A stretch of 64,000 nt of DNA from Halomonas campaniensis (GTDB lineage Bacteria; Pseudomonadota; Gammaproteobacteria; Pseudomonadales; Halomonadaceae), in the NCBI RefSeq assembly GCF_014193375.1, contig NZ_JACHZF010000002.1, forward strand, positions 1 through 64,000, read 5' to 3'. Shown piece after piece: positions 54,765 through 63,557 of this stretch. The first letter of the stretch is position 1. Every line of letters starts with the position of its first letter. The notes beneath the pieces were generated by a model. The model was not told where the DNA came from, searched no databases, and worked only from the letters and a program-made list of their open reading frames with translations. Both the position numbers and the translations under genes were made by a program.

Positions 54765-54823
54765 GGCCGGCCCCATGACAGGGCCCCGCCTCCATGAGGC
54801 GGGGCCCTGTCATGGGGCCGGCC
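54765..54823. terminator. 28-bp-stem bidirectional terminator
   Basis: Two perfect 28-base arms beginning GGCCGGCCCCATGACAGGG, separated by CAT, lie between the converging cupin and betT genes. It is the longest hairpin I found in the window. Confidence 0.75.
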
Positions 54824-54844
54824 GTGCCCCGCGGGGACGGCGCC

Positions 54845-56893
54845 TCAGCCCTGGGTGGCCCCCTCGGGCGGCTCGCCCACGGCGCCCGGCATCGCCTGGA
54901 CGCTGCCGTCCTCGCCGGCCAGCGCCAGGAAGTGCAGGTGGCGCTCGTACTCGGAGAGCACGTCGCCGATCACCTGCCCGCGGGTGTAGCCGTTGAGGTC
55001 CTGGCCGGTGCCGCCCTCGGCGAGGAAGACGTCGAGGCGCACGTAGTAGTCGTCATCCACCGGCAGGAAGCTCGGGGTGCGCATGCGATGGGGGCAGACC
55101 TGGTAGACGAAGCTCGCCGCGTCCTCCAGCACGACCTGGAGGGTCAGGCGCGGCAGCGGCTCTCCCTCGAGCAGCTCCTCGGTCACCGTGGCGTCCTGCC
55201 CGCGGCTCTCCAGTTCCTGGGCGAACTGGGACAGCGCCGGCCGGATGGCGTGCTCGATGGTGGCCGCGGCCCCGGCGCGGTTGGAGGTGTCCAGCGCACG
55301 GTCGAGGCGTTCCCGCCAGTCGCCGCCCGGCGCGGTGCCGGAGACCTGGCGGCGCGCGTCGGCCTTGCTGCCCTCGAGCTTCAGCGCCTTGAACATTCCC
55401 CACATGATGGCAAAGATCACCAGCGAGAAGGGCAGGGCGGTGATCACCACCGCGCTCTGCAGGGCGGCCAGGCCCCCGGCCATCAGCAGGGCCACCGTGA
55501 CCAGCCCGATCACCACCGACCAGAAGATGCGCAGGGCCACCGGGGCGTCGTGGTTCACGTCGCTGAGGATCGAGGTGAAGTTGGCCAGCACCAGGGCGCC
55601 GGAGTCCGCCGAGGTGATGAAGAAGACGATGCCCAGCACGGTGACCACCGCGGCAGTCACGCCGATCCAGGGGTAGTGCTCGAGCAGGGTGTAGAGGGTG
55701 GTCTGGGGCGTGCTCAGGGCCTGCTCGCCCAGTTCGGCCACCCCCTGGTTGGCCACCAGCTCGATGCCGCTGTTACCCATCACCGACATCCACACCATCA
55801 TGAAGGCCAGGGGAATGAACAGCGCACCGGCGACGAACTCGCGGATGGTGCGCCCGCGGGAGATGCGCGCCAGGAACAGCCCCACGAAGGGCGTCCAGGC
55901 GATCCACCAGCCCCAGAAGAAGATGGTCCACCACATCTTCCACTCGTTGGCCTCGTCGCCGGCGAAGGCGTAGGTATCGAAGCTCTTGGCGACGAAGCCG
56001 GAGAGGTAGTCGCCGGCGTTGTTCACCATCATGTCGAGCAGCTTGAGAGTATGGCCCTGGAAGAGCACGAACAGCAGCAGGGCCAGCGCCAGCAGCATGT
56101 TGAACTCCGACAGCCGGCGGATGCCCTTCTCCACGCCACTGACCACCGAGATGGTGGCCAGCACCACCACCAGGCCGATCAGGATCACCTGCACCGAGAG
56201 GCTCTCGGGCACGTCGAACATGTAGGCCAGCCCGTAGTTGAGCTGCATCACGCCGATGCCCAGGCTGGTGGCAATGCCGAATACCGTGGAGACCACCGCG
56301 GTGATGTCCACGGCGCTGCCGATGGGGCCGTGGATGCGCTTGCCCAGCAGCGGGTAGAGGGCGCTGCGGATCGCCAGCGGCAGACGGTGCCGGTAGCTGA
56401 AGTAGGCCAGCGCCATGCCCATCAGCACGTAGAGGCCCCAGCCGGAGAGGCCCCAGTGCAGGTAGGTCTGCACCACGGCGTTGCGCATGGCCTCCTGGCT
56501 CTCGGGCGCCAGGTCGGGCGGTGCCAGGTAGTGGGCCACCGGCTCGGCGACGCTGAAGTACAGCAGGTCGATGCCGATGCCGGCGGCGAACAGCATCGCC
56601 GACCAGGAGAGCAGCGAGAACTCTGGGCGGGAGTGGTCGGGGCCGAGGCGGATGCTGCCGAAGCGCGAGCAGCCGATCAGCACCACGAACACCAGGTAGG
56701 CCACCACGGCCAGCATGTAATACCAGCCGAAGGTCTCGCTGACCCAGGCCAGGCCGGCATCGAAGAAGGCGCCGGCCTGCTCGGTGAAGGTCATGGTGAG
56801 GACCAGGAAGACGAGGATCCCGGCCACGCTGCCGTGGAAGACCACGGGATTGAGCCGGTCTCGCCGCTCGGGAGGTGAGGTGTCATGCGCCAT
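54845..56893 (-). CDS. BCCT-family choline/betaine transporter, BetT-like
   Basis: 682 aa, close to BetT (677 aa). Twelve helices of the BCCT fold occupy about 15-520, with the Trp-rich TM8 segment WWTIFFWGWWIAWTPFVGLF near 340. The C-terminal ~160 residues form a soluble tail that in BetT-like proteins senses osmotic conditions. It imports choline for glycine-betaine synthesis; substrate specificity is inferred from length and tail. The ATG at 56893 has an AGGAG site; upstream open frame rejected. A BetI-like palindrome lies 140 bp upstream. betA, betB and betI are not in the window. Confidence 0.88.
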   Translation of the reverse strand: MAHDTSPPERRDRLNPVVFHGSVAGILVFLVLTMTFTEQAGAFFDAGLAWVSETFGWYYMLAVVAYLVFVVLIGCSRFGSIRLGPDHSRPEFSLLSWSAMLFAAGIGIDLLYFSVAEPVAHYLAPPDLAPESQEAMRNAVVQTYLHWGLSGWGLYVLMGMALAYFSYRHRLPLAIRSALYPLLGKRIHGPIGSAVDITAVVSTVFGIATSLGIGVMQLNYGLAYMFDVPESLSVQVILIGLVVVLATISVVSGVEKGIRRLSEFNMLLALALLLFVLFQGHTLKLLDMMVNNAGDYLSGFVAKSFDTYAFAGDEANEWKMWWTIFFWGWWIAWTPFVGLFLARISRGRTIREFVAGALFIPLAFMMVWMSVMGNSGIELVANQGVAELGEQALSTPQTTLYTLLEHYPWIGVTAAVVTVLGIVFFITSADSGALVLANFTSILSDVNHDAPVALRIFWSVVIGLVTVALLMAGGLAALQSAVVITALPFSLVIFAIMWGMFKALKLEGSKADARRQVSGTAPGGDWRERLDRALDTSNRAGAAATIEHAIRPALSQFAQELESRGQDATVTEELLEGEPLPRLTLQVVLEDAASFVYQVCPHRMRTPSFLPVDDDYYVRLDVFLAEGGTGQDLNGYTRGQVIGDVLSEYERHLHFLALAGEDGSVQAMPGAVGEPPEGATQG

Positions 56894-57287
56894 GGGGGCA
56901 ACTCCTGTCGGGTGAACCTGGCCTGCCGCCCTCGCGGGACGCACTGTGGCTCGCGGGACGCGCTGTGGATTGTTTCGCACAATCGAGAGCACGCACCGCT
57001 GCCGGGCGGCCCGGGCGGGCAGGTTTTTGAATGAACGTTCAAATAAAATACGCGGATCGCCGTCGGGCTGCAACCCTGCGTTGAATGGCGGCGGGGTTGC
57101 GTGGACCGAACGTCGGACGCGCGAGTTGCCTTGCACGCGGTAACCGCTATACCTAAATGACCGAATGGTGACAGGAGTGACGCCCCGGATGGCGTGTTCA
57201 CCGCAGGATGCCTCGGGACTGGAACGACCCTGCCGGGCGGGAACCCACGGCGGGGCGAATACAACGACAAGATTTCTGGAGTAACCG
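56894..57287. other. divergent regulatory region, betT / TRAP receptor
   Basis: 394 bp without a gene. It contains the TGAACGTTCA palindrome at 57032 and an AT-rich stretch around it. The TRAP receptor start has a TGGAG site at its end. Confidence 0.5.
57032..57041. promoter_or_regulatory. TetR/BetI-like operator
   Basis: TGAACGTTCA, a perfect 10-bp palindrome within TTTGAATGAACGTTCAAATA, resembles the TTGAACGTTCAA core of BetI-type operators. It fits choline-responsive control of betT. Confidence 0.5.
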
Positions 57288-58490
57288 ATGGCTCACGACA
57301 AGACGCCCGCCACCCCGGAGGTGGCCGCCCAGGCGACCCCCTCCGAGACCCCGACGCCGGCCAGCACCTCGCGGCGCCGCTTCCTCACCGGCTCCGCCGT
57401 CGCGGTCGGCGCCGGTGCCGCCGCGGCAGTCGGCTTCCCCAGCATCGCGGTGGCCCAGACCACCACGCTGCGCTTCCAGAGCACCTGGCCCAATCAGGAC
57501 ATCTTCCACGAGTTCGCCTCGGACTATGTGCGTATCGTCAACGAGATGTCCGGCGGCCGGCTGCGCCTCAACCTGCTGCCCGCCGGGGCGGTGGTGGGGG
57601 CCCTGCAGCTGCAGGACGCGGTGATCTCCGGCGCGCTCGATGGCGGCCACGGGGTCACCGCCTACTGGTACGGCAAGCACAAGGCCTTCTCGCTGTTCGG
57701 CACGCCGCCGCCCTTCGGCTGGGACGCCCACCAGTTCCTCGCCTGGTACTGGACCGGCGGCGGCAAGGAGCTCTATGCCGAGCTGCTGGAGATGCTGGAG
57801 CTGCCGCTGGTGGGCTTCCAGACCGGCCCCATGCCGACCCAGGCGCTGGGCTGGTTCAAGGAGCCGATCACCAGCGCCGATGACCTGCGTGGCCTCAAGT
57901 ACCGCACCGTGGGGCTGGGTGCCGACCTGATGAACGAGTTCGGCGCGGCGGTCACCATCATGGGCGGCGGCGACATCGTGCCGGCCATGGACCGCGGCCT
58001 GCTCGACGGCGCCGAGTTCAACAACCCCTCCTCGGATCGCCTGCTCGGCTTCCCCGACGTCAGCAAGACCTGGATGCTGCGCAGCTACCACCAGGACTGC
58101 GAGGCCTTCGAGATCATGTTCAACAAGAACAAGCACGACAGCCTCCCCGAGGAGTTCCAGGCGATCCTCGAATATGCCGCCAAGGCGGCCTCGTCGGAGA
58201 TGTACTGGAAGGCCATGGAGCGCTACCCCCGCGACCTCAACGGCATGCGCGAGGAGCAGGGGGTGCGGACCTACATCACCCCCGATTCGGTGCTGCAGGC
58301 GCAGCTCGATGCCTGGGACGCGGTCATCGAGCGCGAGTCCAGCAACGAGTTCTTCAAGAAGGTGGTCGACCACCAGCGCGAGTACTGCGAGCGGGTGGTG
58401 GGCTTCCACCTGGAGGGCACGGCGCCGAAGGAGCCCGCCTACCAGCACTTCTACGGCAAGGCTTCCACCGACACCTCCACCATCCTGTAG
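57288..58490 (+). CDS. Tat-exported TRAP substrate-binding protein (DctP family)
   Basis: 400 aa. Twin-arginine signal SRRRFLTGSAVAVGAGAAAA near residues 28-47, with cleavage at AVA before QTTTLRFQ. The mature protein is a DctP-fold receptor similar to those for 2-oxo acids and other monocarboxylates: QTGPMPTQALGWFKEP near 183, conserved Arg in GLKYRTVGLG, and DGAEFNNPSSDRLLGF near 245. Tat export suggests folding before export. ATG at 57288. Its permease genes follow after two tandem hairpins. Confidence 0.88.
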   Translation: MAHDKTPATPEVAAQATPSETPTPASTSRRRFLTGSAVAVGAGAAAAVGFPSIAVAQTTTLRFQSTWPNQDIFHEFASDYVRIVNEMSGGRLRLNLLPAGAVVGALQLQDAVISGALDGGHGVTAYWYGKHKAFSLFGTPPPFGWDAHQFLAWYWTGGGKELYAELLEMLELPLVGFQTGPMPTQALGWFKEPITSADDLRGLKYRTVGLGADLMNEFGAAVTIMGGGDIVPAMDRGLLDGAEFNNPSSDRLLGFPDVSKTWMLRSYHQDCEAFEIMFNKNKHDSLPEEFQAILEYAAKAASSEMYWKAMERYPRDLNGMREEQGVRTYITPDSVLQAQLDAWDAVIERESSNEFFKKVVDHQREYCERVVGFHLEGTAPKEPAYQHFYGKASTDTSTIL

Positions 58491-58525
58491 CGGTACCGGC
58501 GGGAGCCGCCGCCCACACCGTTCGC

Positions 58526-58587
58526 CCCGGCGCCAGGAGGGCGCCGGGCCCTCGTTGCCGCCGCCCCTCCGGAGGAGGGGCGGCGGC
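58526..58587 (+). terminator. two tandem hairpins between receptor and permease genes
   Basis: CCCGGCGCC/GGCGCCGGG (58526-58548) and GCCGCCGCCCCTCC/GGAGGGGCGGCGGC (58557-58587, loop GGA). No T-run. Likely RNA-stabilising or partly terminating elements that let the receptor be made in excess over the permease. Confidence 0.55.
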
Positions 58588-58602
58588 CGGTGAGAGGCCG
58601 TC

Positions 58603-59199
58603 ATGCGCTTCATCTTCATGATCGATCACCTCAGCACCTGGGTGGGCAAGTTGTTCGCCTGGGCGATCCTGATCCTGACCTTCGTGGTGAGCTACGAGGT
58701 CTTCATGCGTTACGCCCTGGGGGCGCCCACCACCTGGGCCTACGACACCAGCTACATGCTCTACGGCACCCTGTTCATGATGAGCGGGGCCTATGCCCTG
58801 GCCCACAACGCCCACGTGCGGGCCGACGTGGTCTCGCGCTACTTCGCCCCCCGGGTGCAGGCCGGGTTCGAGCTGGCGCTCTACCTGCTGTTCTTCTACC
58901 CGGGGATCCTCGCCCTGATGTGGAGCGGCTGGGACTTCTTCGCCATCTCCTTCCGCCAGAACGAGCACAGCTCCTTCACCCCCGGCGGGCCGCCGATCTG
59001 GCCCTACAAGTTCGTGATACCCGCCTGCGCGGCCTTCCTGGCGCTGCAGGGCGTCGCCGAGGTCGCGCGCTGCGTGCTCTGCCTGAAGCACGGCCAGTGG
59101 CCGCGCCGGCTGGGTGACGTGGAGGAGATCGCCATTCCGGTCAACAAGGAGGCCGAAATCGAGGCCGCCCAGAAGGATTCAGGGGAGACGCGTCAATGA
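58603..59199 (+). CDS. TRAP transporter small permease DctQ
   Basis: 198 aa, four hydrophobic helices and a charged C-terminal tail. The DctQ stretch MMSGAYALAHNAHVRADVVSRY is near 63-84 (read in pieces). Start ATG at 58603. Overlaps dctM by four bases (ATGA). Confidence 0.9.
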   Translation: MRFIFMIDHLSTWVGKLFAWAILILTFVVSYEVFMRYALGAPTTWAYDTSYMLYGTLFMMSGAYALAHNAHVRADVVSRYFAPRVQAGFELALYLLFFYPGILALMWSGWDFFAISFRQNEHSSFTPGGPPIWPYKFVIPACAAFLALQGVAEVARCVLCLKHGQWPRRLGDVEEIAIPVNKEAEIEAAQKDSGETRQ

Positions 59200-60515
59200 G
59201 TGAACCGGAAATCGGCATCCTGATGCTGGGCATGCTCGTCCTCCTGATCATGCTCGGCTTTCCCATCGCCTTCACGCTGATCGCCATGGGCATCGGCTTC
59301 GGCTACTTCGCCATCGGCGACATCATCTTCCCGCTGCTGGTGCAGCGCGCCTACGGCGTGATGTCCAACGACGTGCTGATCGCCGTGCCGCTGTTCCTCT
59401 TCATGGGCTACATGGTGGAACGGGCCAACATCCTCGACCGGCTGTTTTCCAGCCTGCAGCTGGCGGCCCGCGGCATGCCCGCCTCCCTGGCGGTGGCCAG
59501 CCTGATCACCTGTGCGCTGTTCGCCACGGCGACGGGCATCGTGGGGGCGGTGGTGACCCTGATGGGCCTGCTGGCGCTGCCGGCCATGCTCAATGCGGGC
59601 TACGACAAGCGGATGTCCAGCGGGGTGATCTGCGCCGGCGGCTGCCTCGGCATCCTGATCCCGCCGAGCATCATGCTGATCCTCTACGGCGCCATGGCCG
59701 GGGTCTCGGTGGTGCGGCTCTACGCGGCGGCGCTGATCCCGGGGCTGCTGCTGGCGGGGCTCTACATCGCCTACGTGATGGGCCGGGCGATGATCAACCC
59801 GAAGGTGGCGCCCAAGCTGTCCGCCGAGAAGCTCGACGTGCCGCTGGGACAGGTCTACTGGGGACTGCTGACCTCGTTCGTGCCGCTCTTCGTGCTGATC
59901 ATGTCGGTGCTGGGGGCGATCCTGTTCGGCCTGGCCACCCCCCACGAGGCGGCGGGCATCGGGGCGCTCGGCGCGATCCTCCTGGCAGCCGCCTACCGGC
60001 AGCTGACCTTCGCCCGGCTCCGCGAGGCGGTGTTCCTCACCGCGCGCACCAGCGCCATGGTCTGCTGGCTGTTCGTCGGCTCCTGGATCTTCTCGTCGGT
60101 GTTCTCGCTGCTCGACGGCCACTCGCTGATCGAGCACTGGATCAGCGGGCTCTCGCTGACGCCGCTGCAGTTCCTGCTGCTGGCCCAGCTGATGATCTTC
60201 ATCCTCGGCTGGCCGCTGGAGTGGACCGAGATCATCATCATCTTCGTGCCGATCTTCCTGCCGCTGCTGCACATGTTCGGCATCGACCCGCTGTTCTTCG
60301 GCGTGCTGGTGGCGCTGAACATCCAGACCTCGTTCCTGACGCCGCCCATGGCGATGTCGGCCTTCTACCTCAAGGGCATCGCGCCCAAGGGGATCCAGCT
60401 GGGCGACATCTTCATCGGCATCGCCCCCTTCCTGCTGATGGTGTTCGTGGCCATGTTCATCCTCTACATGGTGCCGGGCATCGTCTTCTGGCTGCCGGGC
60501 GTGCTCTACGGCTGA
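59196..60515 (+). CDS. TRAP transporter large permease DctM
   Basis: 439 aa, about 12 helices. Family stretches: FLFMGYMVERANILDRLF near 67, ATATGIVGAVVTLMGLLALP near 110, CAGGCLGILIPPSIMLILYG near 148 and TSFLTPPMAMSAFYL near 373. Translationally coupled to dctQ. Together with the Tat-exported receptor it forms the second classical TRAP system of the window. Confidence 0.93.
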   Translation: MSEPEIGILMLGMLVLLIMLGFPIAFTLIAMGIGFGYFAIGDIIFPLLVQRAYGVMSNDVLIAVPLFLFMGYMVERANILDRLFSSLQLAARGMPASLAVASLITCALFATATGIVGAVVTLMGLLALPAMLNAGYDKRMSSGVICAGGCLGILIPPSIMLILYGAMAGVSVVRLYAAALIPGLLLAGLYIAYVMGRAMINPKVAPKLSAEKLDVPLGQVYWGLLTSFVPLFVLIMSVLGAILFGLATPHEAAGIGALGAILLAAAYRQLTFARLREAVFLTARTSAMVCWLFVGSWIFSSVFSLLDGHSLIEHWISGLSLTPLQFLLLAQLMIFILGWPLEWTEIIIIFVPIFLPLLHMFGIDPLFFGVLVALNIQTSFLTPPMAMSAFYLKGIAPKGIQLGDIFIGIAPFLLMVFVAMFILYMVPGIVFWLPGVLYG

Positions 60516-60621
60516 GGCCCGGAAACGACCGGACCCGACGCATGGCGCCGGGTCCGGGGAAGTGGCTGTTCTCACCTGCCGCCGGCCTGGGCCGGCGGCA
60601 TTCCGTTTCAGTGGCGGTGCT

Positions 60622-61314
60622 TCAATCGCCGCGCTTCTCGCCATGGCCGTGGTAGGGCTTGCCGTGACCATGGCCATAGCCGCGCTCGCCGCGCTGCATC
60701 ATGGTCTCGCGCAGCTCCTCGAGCTGCTCGTCGGTGAGCAGCTCGGCCAGGGCGGCCTGGTGCTCGTCGCGCATCTCGCGCATGGCGTCGCGGCGCTCGC
60801 TTCGGGAGTCGAAGTCGCGGTCGCGCAGCTCGGCCATGTCGGCGTAGATCGCCTCGCGGGTCTCGCGCAGGGCCTCGCGCTCCTCGTCGGAGAGGCCCCA
60901 CTCATCGACCAGCGCCTCAAGGCGCTCCTGCATGCTGGCGCGGCGCTGCTCCCTCATCTCGGTGCGACGCTCCTCGCGCATCTCCCGGCGGGCCTCCTCC
61001 AGGGCGGCGCGCTGCTCCTCGTCGAGGATCTCGGCGAGGCGCTCCTGATGCTGCTCGTGGAGCTGGCGCATCGCCTCGCGGTGCTCGCTGCGGGCCTCGT
61101 CCAGCGCCTCGCGGGTCGCCTCGTCGATGCCGGCGCGCTCGAAGAGCGCCCGGCGCTGCTCGGCCCGGTACTCGGCGCGGGCCTCCTGCCACTGCTCGCG
61201 CTGTTCCGCCGTTCCCTTGCCATGGTGGGCGGCGGTGGCGGAGAGCGCCAGCGGGGCGATGGCGAGGGCCAGCAGGGCGGGGGCCAGCAGCTTGCGGGAA
61301 ACGGTCATCTTCAT
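60622..61314 (-). CDS. Spy/CpxP-like periplasmic chaperone with duplicated repeat
   Basis: 230 aa. Signal peptide MKMTVSRKLLAPALLALAIA, cleavage near TAA before HHGKG. Two LTXXQ-type helical repeats are visible, about 55-115 (EILDEEQRAAL) and 133-205 (ELLTDEQLEEL), so the protein is roughly twice a minimal Spy. The C-terminus is His/Gly-rich (GYGHGHGKPYHGHGEKRGD), suggesting metal binding. The ATG at 61314 has an AGGAG site. It follows BaeR/BaeS-like genes on the same strand, matching the known control of spy by BaeSR in E. coli. Confidence 0.85.
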   Translation of the reverse strand: MKMTVSRKLLAPALLALAIAPLALSATAAHHGKGTAEQREQWQEARAEYRAEQRRALFERAGIDEATREALDEARSEHREAMRQLHEQHQERLAEILDEEQRAALEEARREMREERRTEMREQRRASMQERLEALVDEWGLSDEEREALRETREAIYADMAELRDRDFDSRSERRDAMREMRDEHQAALAELLTDEQLEELRETMMQRGERGYGHGHGKPYHGHGEKRGD

Positions 61315-61404
61315 GGGGGCACTCCTTCGGGCCGGGGTTGACGGTTCCAGTCTCCCCGCAGCGGGTGCAAGGGGGATGCACCGACGGTGCAAAGCTCGTG
61401 CAGG

Positions 61405-62124
61405 TCACTCCTCGGGCTGGTACTTGTAGCCCACCCCGTAGACCGAGCGGATCACCTCGCGTTCCGGCCACACCTCGCTGATCTTGCGCCGCAGCTTCTT
61501 GACGTGGCTGTCCACGGTGCGCTCCGAGACGATGCGGTGGTCGCGATACATGTGATCCATCAGCTGGTCGCGGGAGAAGATCCGCCCCGGGGCGTGCATC
61601 ATCACCTTGAGCAGCTGGAACTCCACGGCGGTCAGCCCGAGGTCCTGGCCATCGGCCAGGGCCCGCCAGCCCTCCTCGTCGAGGACCAGGTCGCTGCCGC
61701 CGGCCGTCGCCGGGTCGCGGGCCGCCTGGCTGCGCCGCAGCACCGCCTTGACCCGGGCCACTACCTCGCGGGGGCTGAACGGCTTGCAGATGTAGTCATC
61801 GGCGCCCAGCTCCAGGCCCAGCAGGCGGTCCACCTCCTCGACCCTGGCGGTGAGCATCACCACCGCGATGGCCGGCCAGCGCTGGCGGATCTCGCGGCAC
61901 AGGGTCAGGCCATCGGTGCCGGGCAGCATCAGGTCGAGCAGCACCAGGTCGGGGGCCTCGCCCTCCTGCCTGGCGCGCTCGAGCCAGGGCAGCACGGCGT
62001 CGCCATGCTCCAGGGGGTGGGTGGTGAAGCCGCTGCCCTCCAGGTAGTCGGCCACCAGCCGGGCGATCTTGGGCTCGTCCTCGACGATCAGGATGCGTTG
62101 GGTGACGGTGTCCTGCGGGCTCAT
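61405..62124 (-). CDS. OmpR-family response regulator, BaeR-like
   Basis: 239 aa. Receiver with acidic pocket (VEDE at 14-17), D64 in LLDLMLPGTDG, T in MLTARVEE and K in CKPFSPRE. C-terminal winged helix with LTAVEFQLLKVMMHAPG and VDSHVKKLRRKI ending GVGYKYQP. Coupled to the kinase by a four-base overlap. Likely activates the RND pump genes and spy. Confidence 0.9.
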   Translation of the reverse strand: MSPQDTVTQRILIVEDEPKIARLVADYLEGSGFTTHPLEHGDAVLPWLERARQEGEAPDLVLLDLMLPGTDGLTLCREIRQRWPAIAVVMLTARVEEVDRLLGLELGADDYICKPFSPREVVARVKAVLRRSQAARDPATAGGSDLVLDEEGWRALADGQDLGLTAVEFQLLKVMMHAPGRIFSRDQLMDHMYRDHRIVSERTVDSHVKKLRRKISEVWPEREVIRSVYGVGYKYQPEE

Positions 62125-63557
62125 GCCTTCTCCTCCTTGAAGCGGTCGTCATCGAGTCGTGGAAACGCCAGCGACCAGCATAACCCACCCAGCGCGGAGC
62201 GCGACGCCTCCATCCGGCCGCCGTGGGCCTTGACCAGGGCCGCGGCGATGGAGAGTCCCAGGCCGCTGCCGCCGCTGGCCCGGTTGCGCGATCCCTCGAC
62301 ACGGTAGAGCCGCTCGGTGAGCCGCGGTAGGTCGGGCTCACCCACCCCGGGGGCGCTGTCCTCCCAGGTGATGCGGACCTCCGCCGGCGAGCCGGCAAGG
62401 CGCACCCGCAGCTGCCCCGGGGCCCGGGTATAGGCGCAGGTGTTGTCGAGCAGGTTGTTCCACAGCTGGCGCAGGCGCTGGACGTCGCCGCGGATCCAGG
62501 CCTCGCCCGGGATGTCGGCGTCCAGTGCGATGCCGCTGTCGGCGAGCCACCCGCCCGCCTCGTCGAGCCGCTCGGCGAGGCTCTCGGCCAGGTCCAGCGG
62601 GGCGAGCTGCACTTCCAGGGCCCCGGCGTCGCTCTGGGAGAGCAGGCGCAGGTCGGCCACCAGGCGCTCGAGCTGGCCCACCTCCTGGGCCAGGGAGTGC
62701 AGGCTGTCCTGATCCAGGCGGCGGATCCCGTCCTGCATCGCCTCGATCTCGCCGCGCAGCACCGCCAGCGGGGTGCGCAGCTCGTGGGCGATGTCCGAGA
62801 CCCAGCGGCTGCGCGCCTCGCGGCTCGCCTCCAGGGTGGCGGCCAGCACGTTGAAGTCCCGGGAAAGCCGGGAGAGCTCGTCGCGCCCCTGCTCGGGGAG
62901 CCGGGTGCTGTAGTCGCCCTCGGTGAGGCGGCGGGTGGCCAGGGCCATGCTGCGGGTGCGGCGACCCAGCCACCAGGAGAGGCCGCCGGCCAGCAGCAGC
63001 GAGGCGACCCCCAGCGACGCGACGATGATCGCCAGGTTGCGCTGCTGGCGGGAGAGGAAGATGCGGTCCATGCGCGCCATCAGCTGCTCCGGCGGCCGAT
63101 AGCCCAGGGTGCCGACCCGCTCCCCCTCGTGGAGGATCGGCAGCCAGCGCAGGGTGGCGGCCTCCTCCTCGTCGTCCGGCGGCAGGCCGATCACCGGCAG
63201 GCCCGCGGCGTCGTGGAGCACGAAGTCCTTGGGGTCGCCCAGGCGGCGCTCGATGCCGTGGGGCGGCGGCCCCGCCCCGGGCCACAGCTGCTGGCGGACC
63301 AGGCGCTGCCAGGCCGAGGGCGAGACACGCAGCCACTGCCAGTCGCCGCGACGCGCCCACTCCTCGCCGAGCCCCTCGGCCAGGGTCTCGGCGCGGTTGG
63401 CCTGGGTGGTGTCCAGGTACTCCAGGAAGCCGCGGTCGAGGCTGCGCGAGACCGCCAGGAAGACCAGGCCCGAGATGGCCACGTTGACCACCAGGATCAC
63501 CACGAAGAGCTTGATGCCCAGCCGTGACACGGCGGGGCGGGGCAGGCGCAGGCTCAT
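62121..63557 (-). CDS. sensor histidine kinase, BaeS-like
   Basis: 478 aa. TM1 13-36, periplasmic sensor 37-170, TM2 174-196, HAMP to about 250, HisKA with H258 in [17 protein letters not shown], ATPase domain with [17 protein letters not shown] and [14 protein letters not shown]. The start at 63557 overlaps the RND pump stop by four bases. In E. coli BaeSR follows mdtABCD in the same way and responds to envelope-toxic compounds. Confidence 0.9.
   Translation of the reverse strand: MSLRLPRPAVSRLGIKLFVVILVVNVAISGLVFLAVSRSLDRGFLEYLDTTQANRAETLAEGLGEEWARRGDWQWLRVSPSAWQRLVRQQLWPGAGPPPHGIERRLGDPKDFVLHDAAGLPVIGLPPDDEEEAATLRWLPILHEGERVGTLGYRPPEQLMARMDRIFLSRQQRNLAIIVASLGVASLLLAGGLSWWLGRRTRSMALATRRLTEGDYSTRLPEQGRDELSRLSRDFNVLAATLEASREARSRWVSDIAHELRTPLAVLRGEIEAMQDGIRRLDQDSLHSLAQEVGQLERLVADLRLLSQSDAGALEVQLAPLDLAESLAERLDEAGGWLADSGIALDADIPGEAWIRGDVQRLRQLWNNLLDNTCAYTRAPGQLRVRLAGSPAEVRITWEDSAPGVGEPDLPRLTERLYRVEGSRNRASGGSGLGLSIAAALVKAHGGRMEASRSALGGLCWSLAFPRLDDDRFKEEKA

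Noticed and set aside
57137..57287. Second ECF-type promoter (GGAAC near 57220) before the TRAP receptor
   Set aside because: No CGTC element lies at 16-17 bases downstream, so it does not match the pair at 53288/53338.
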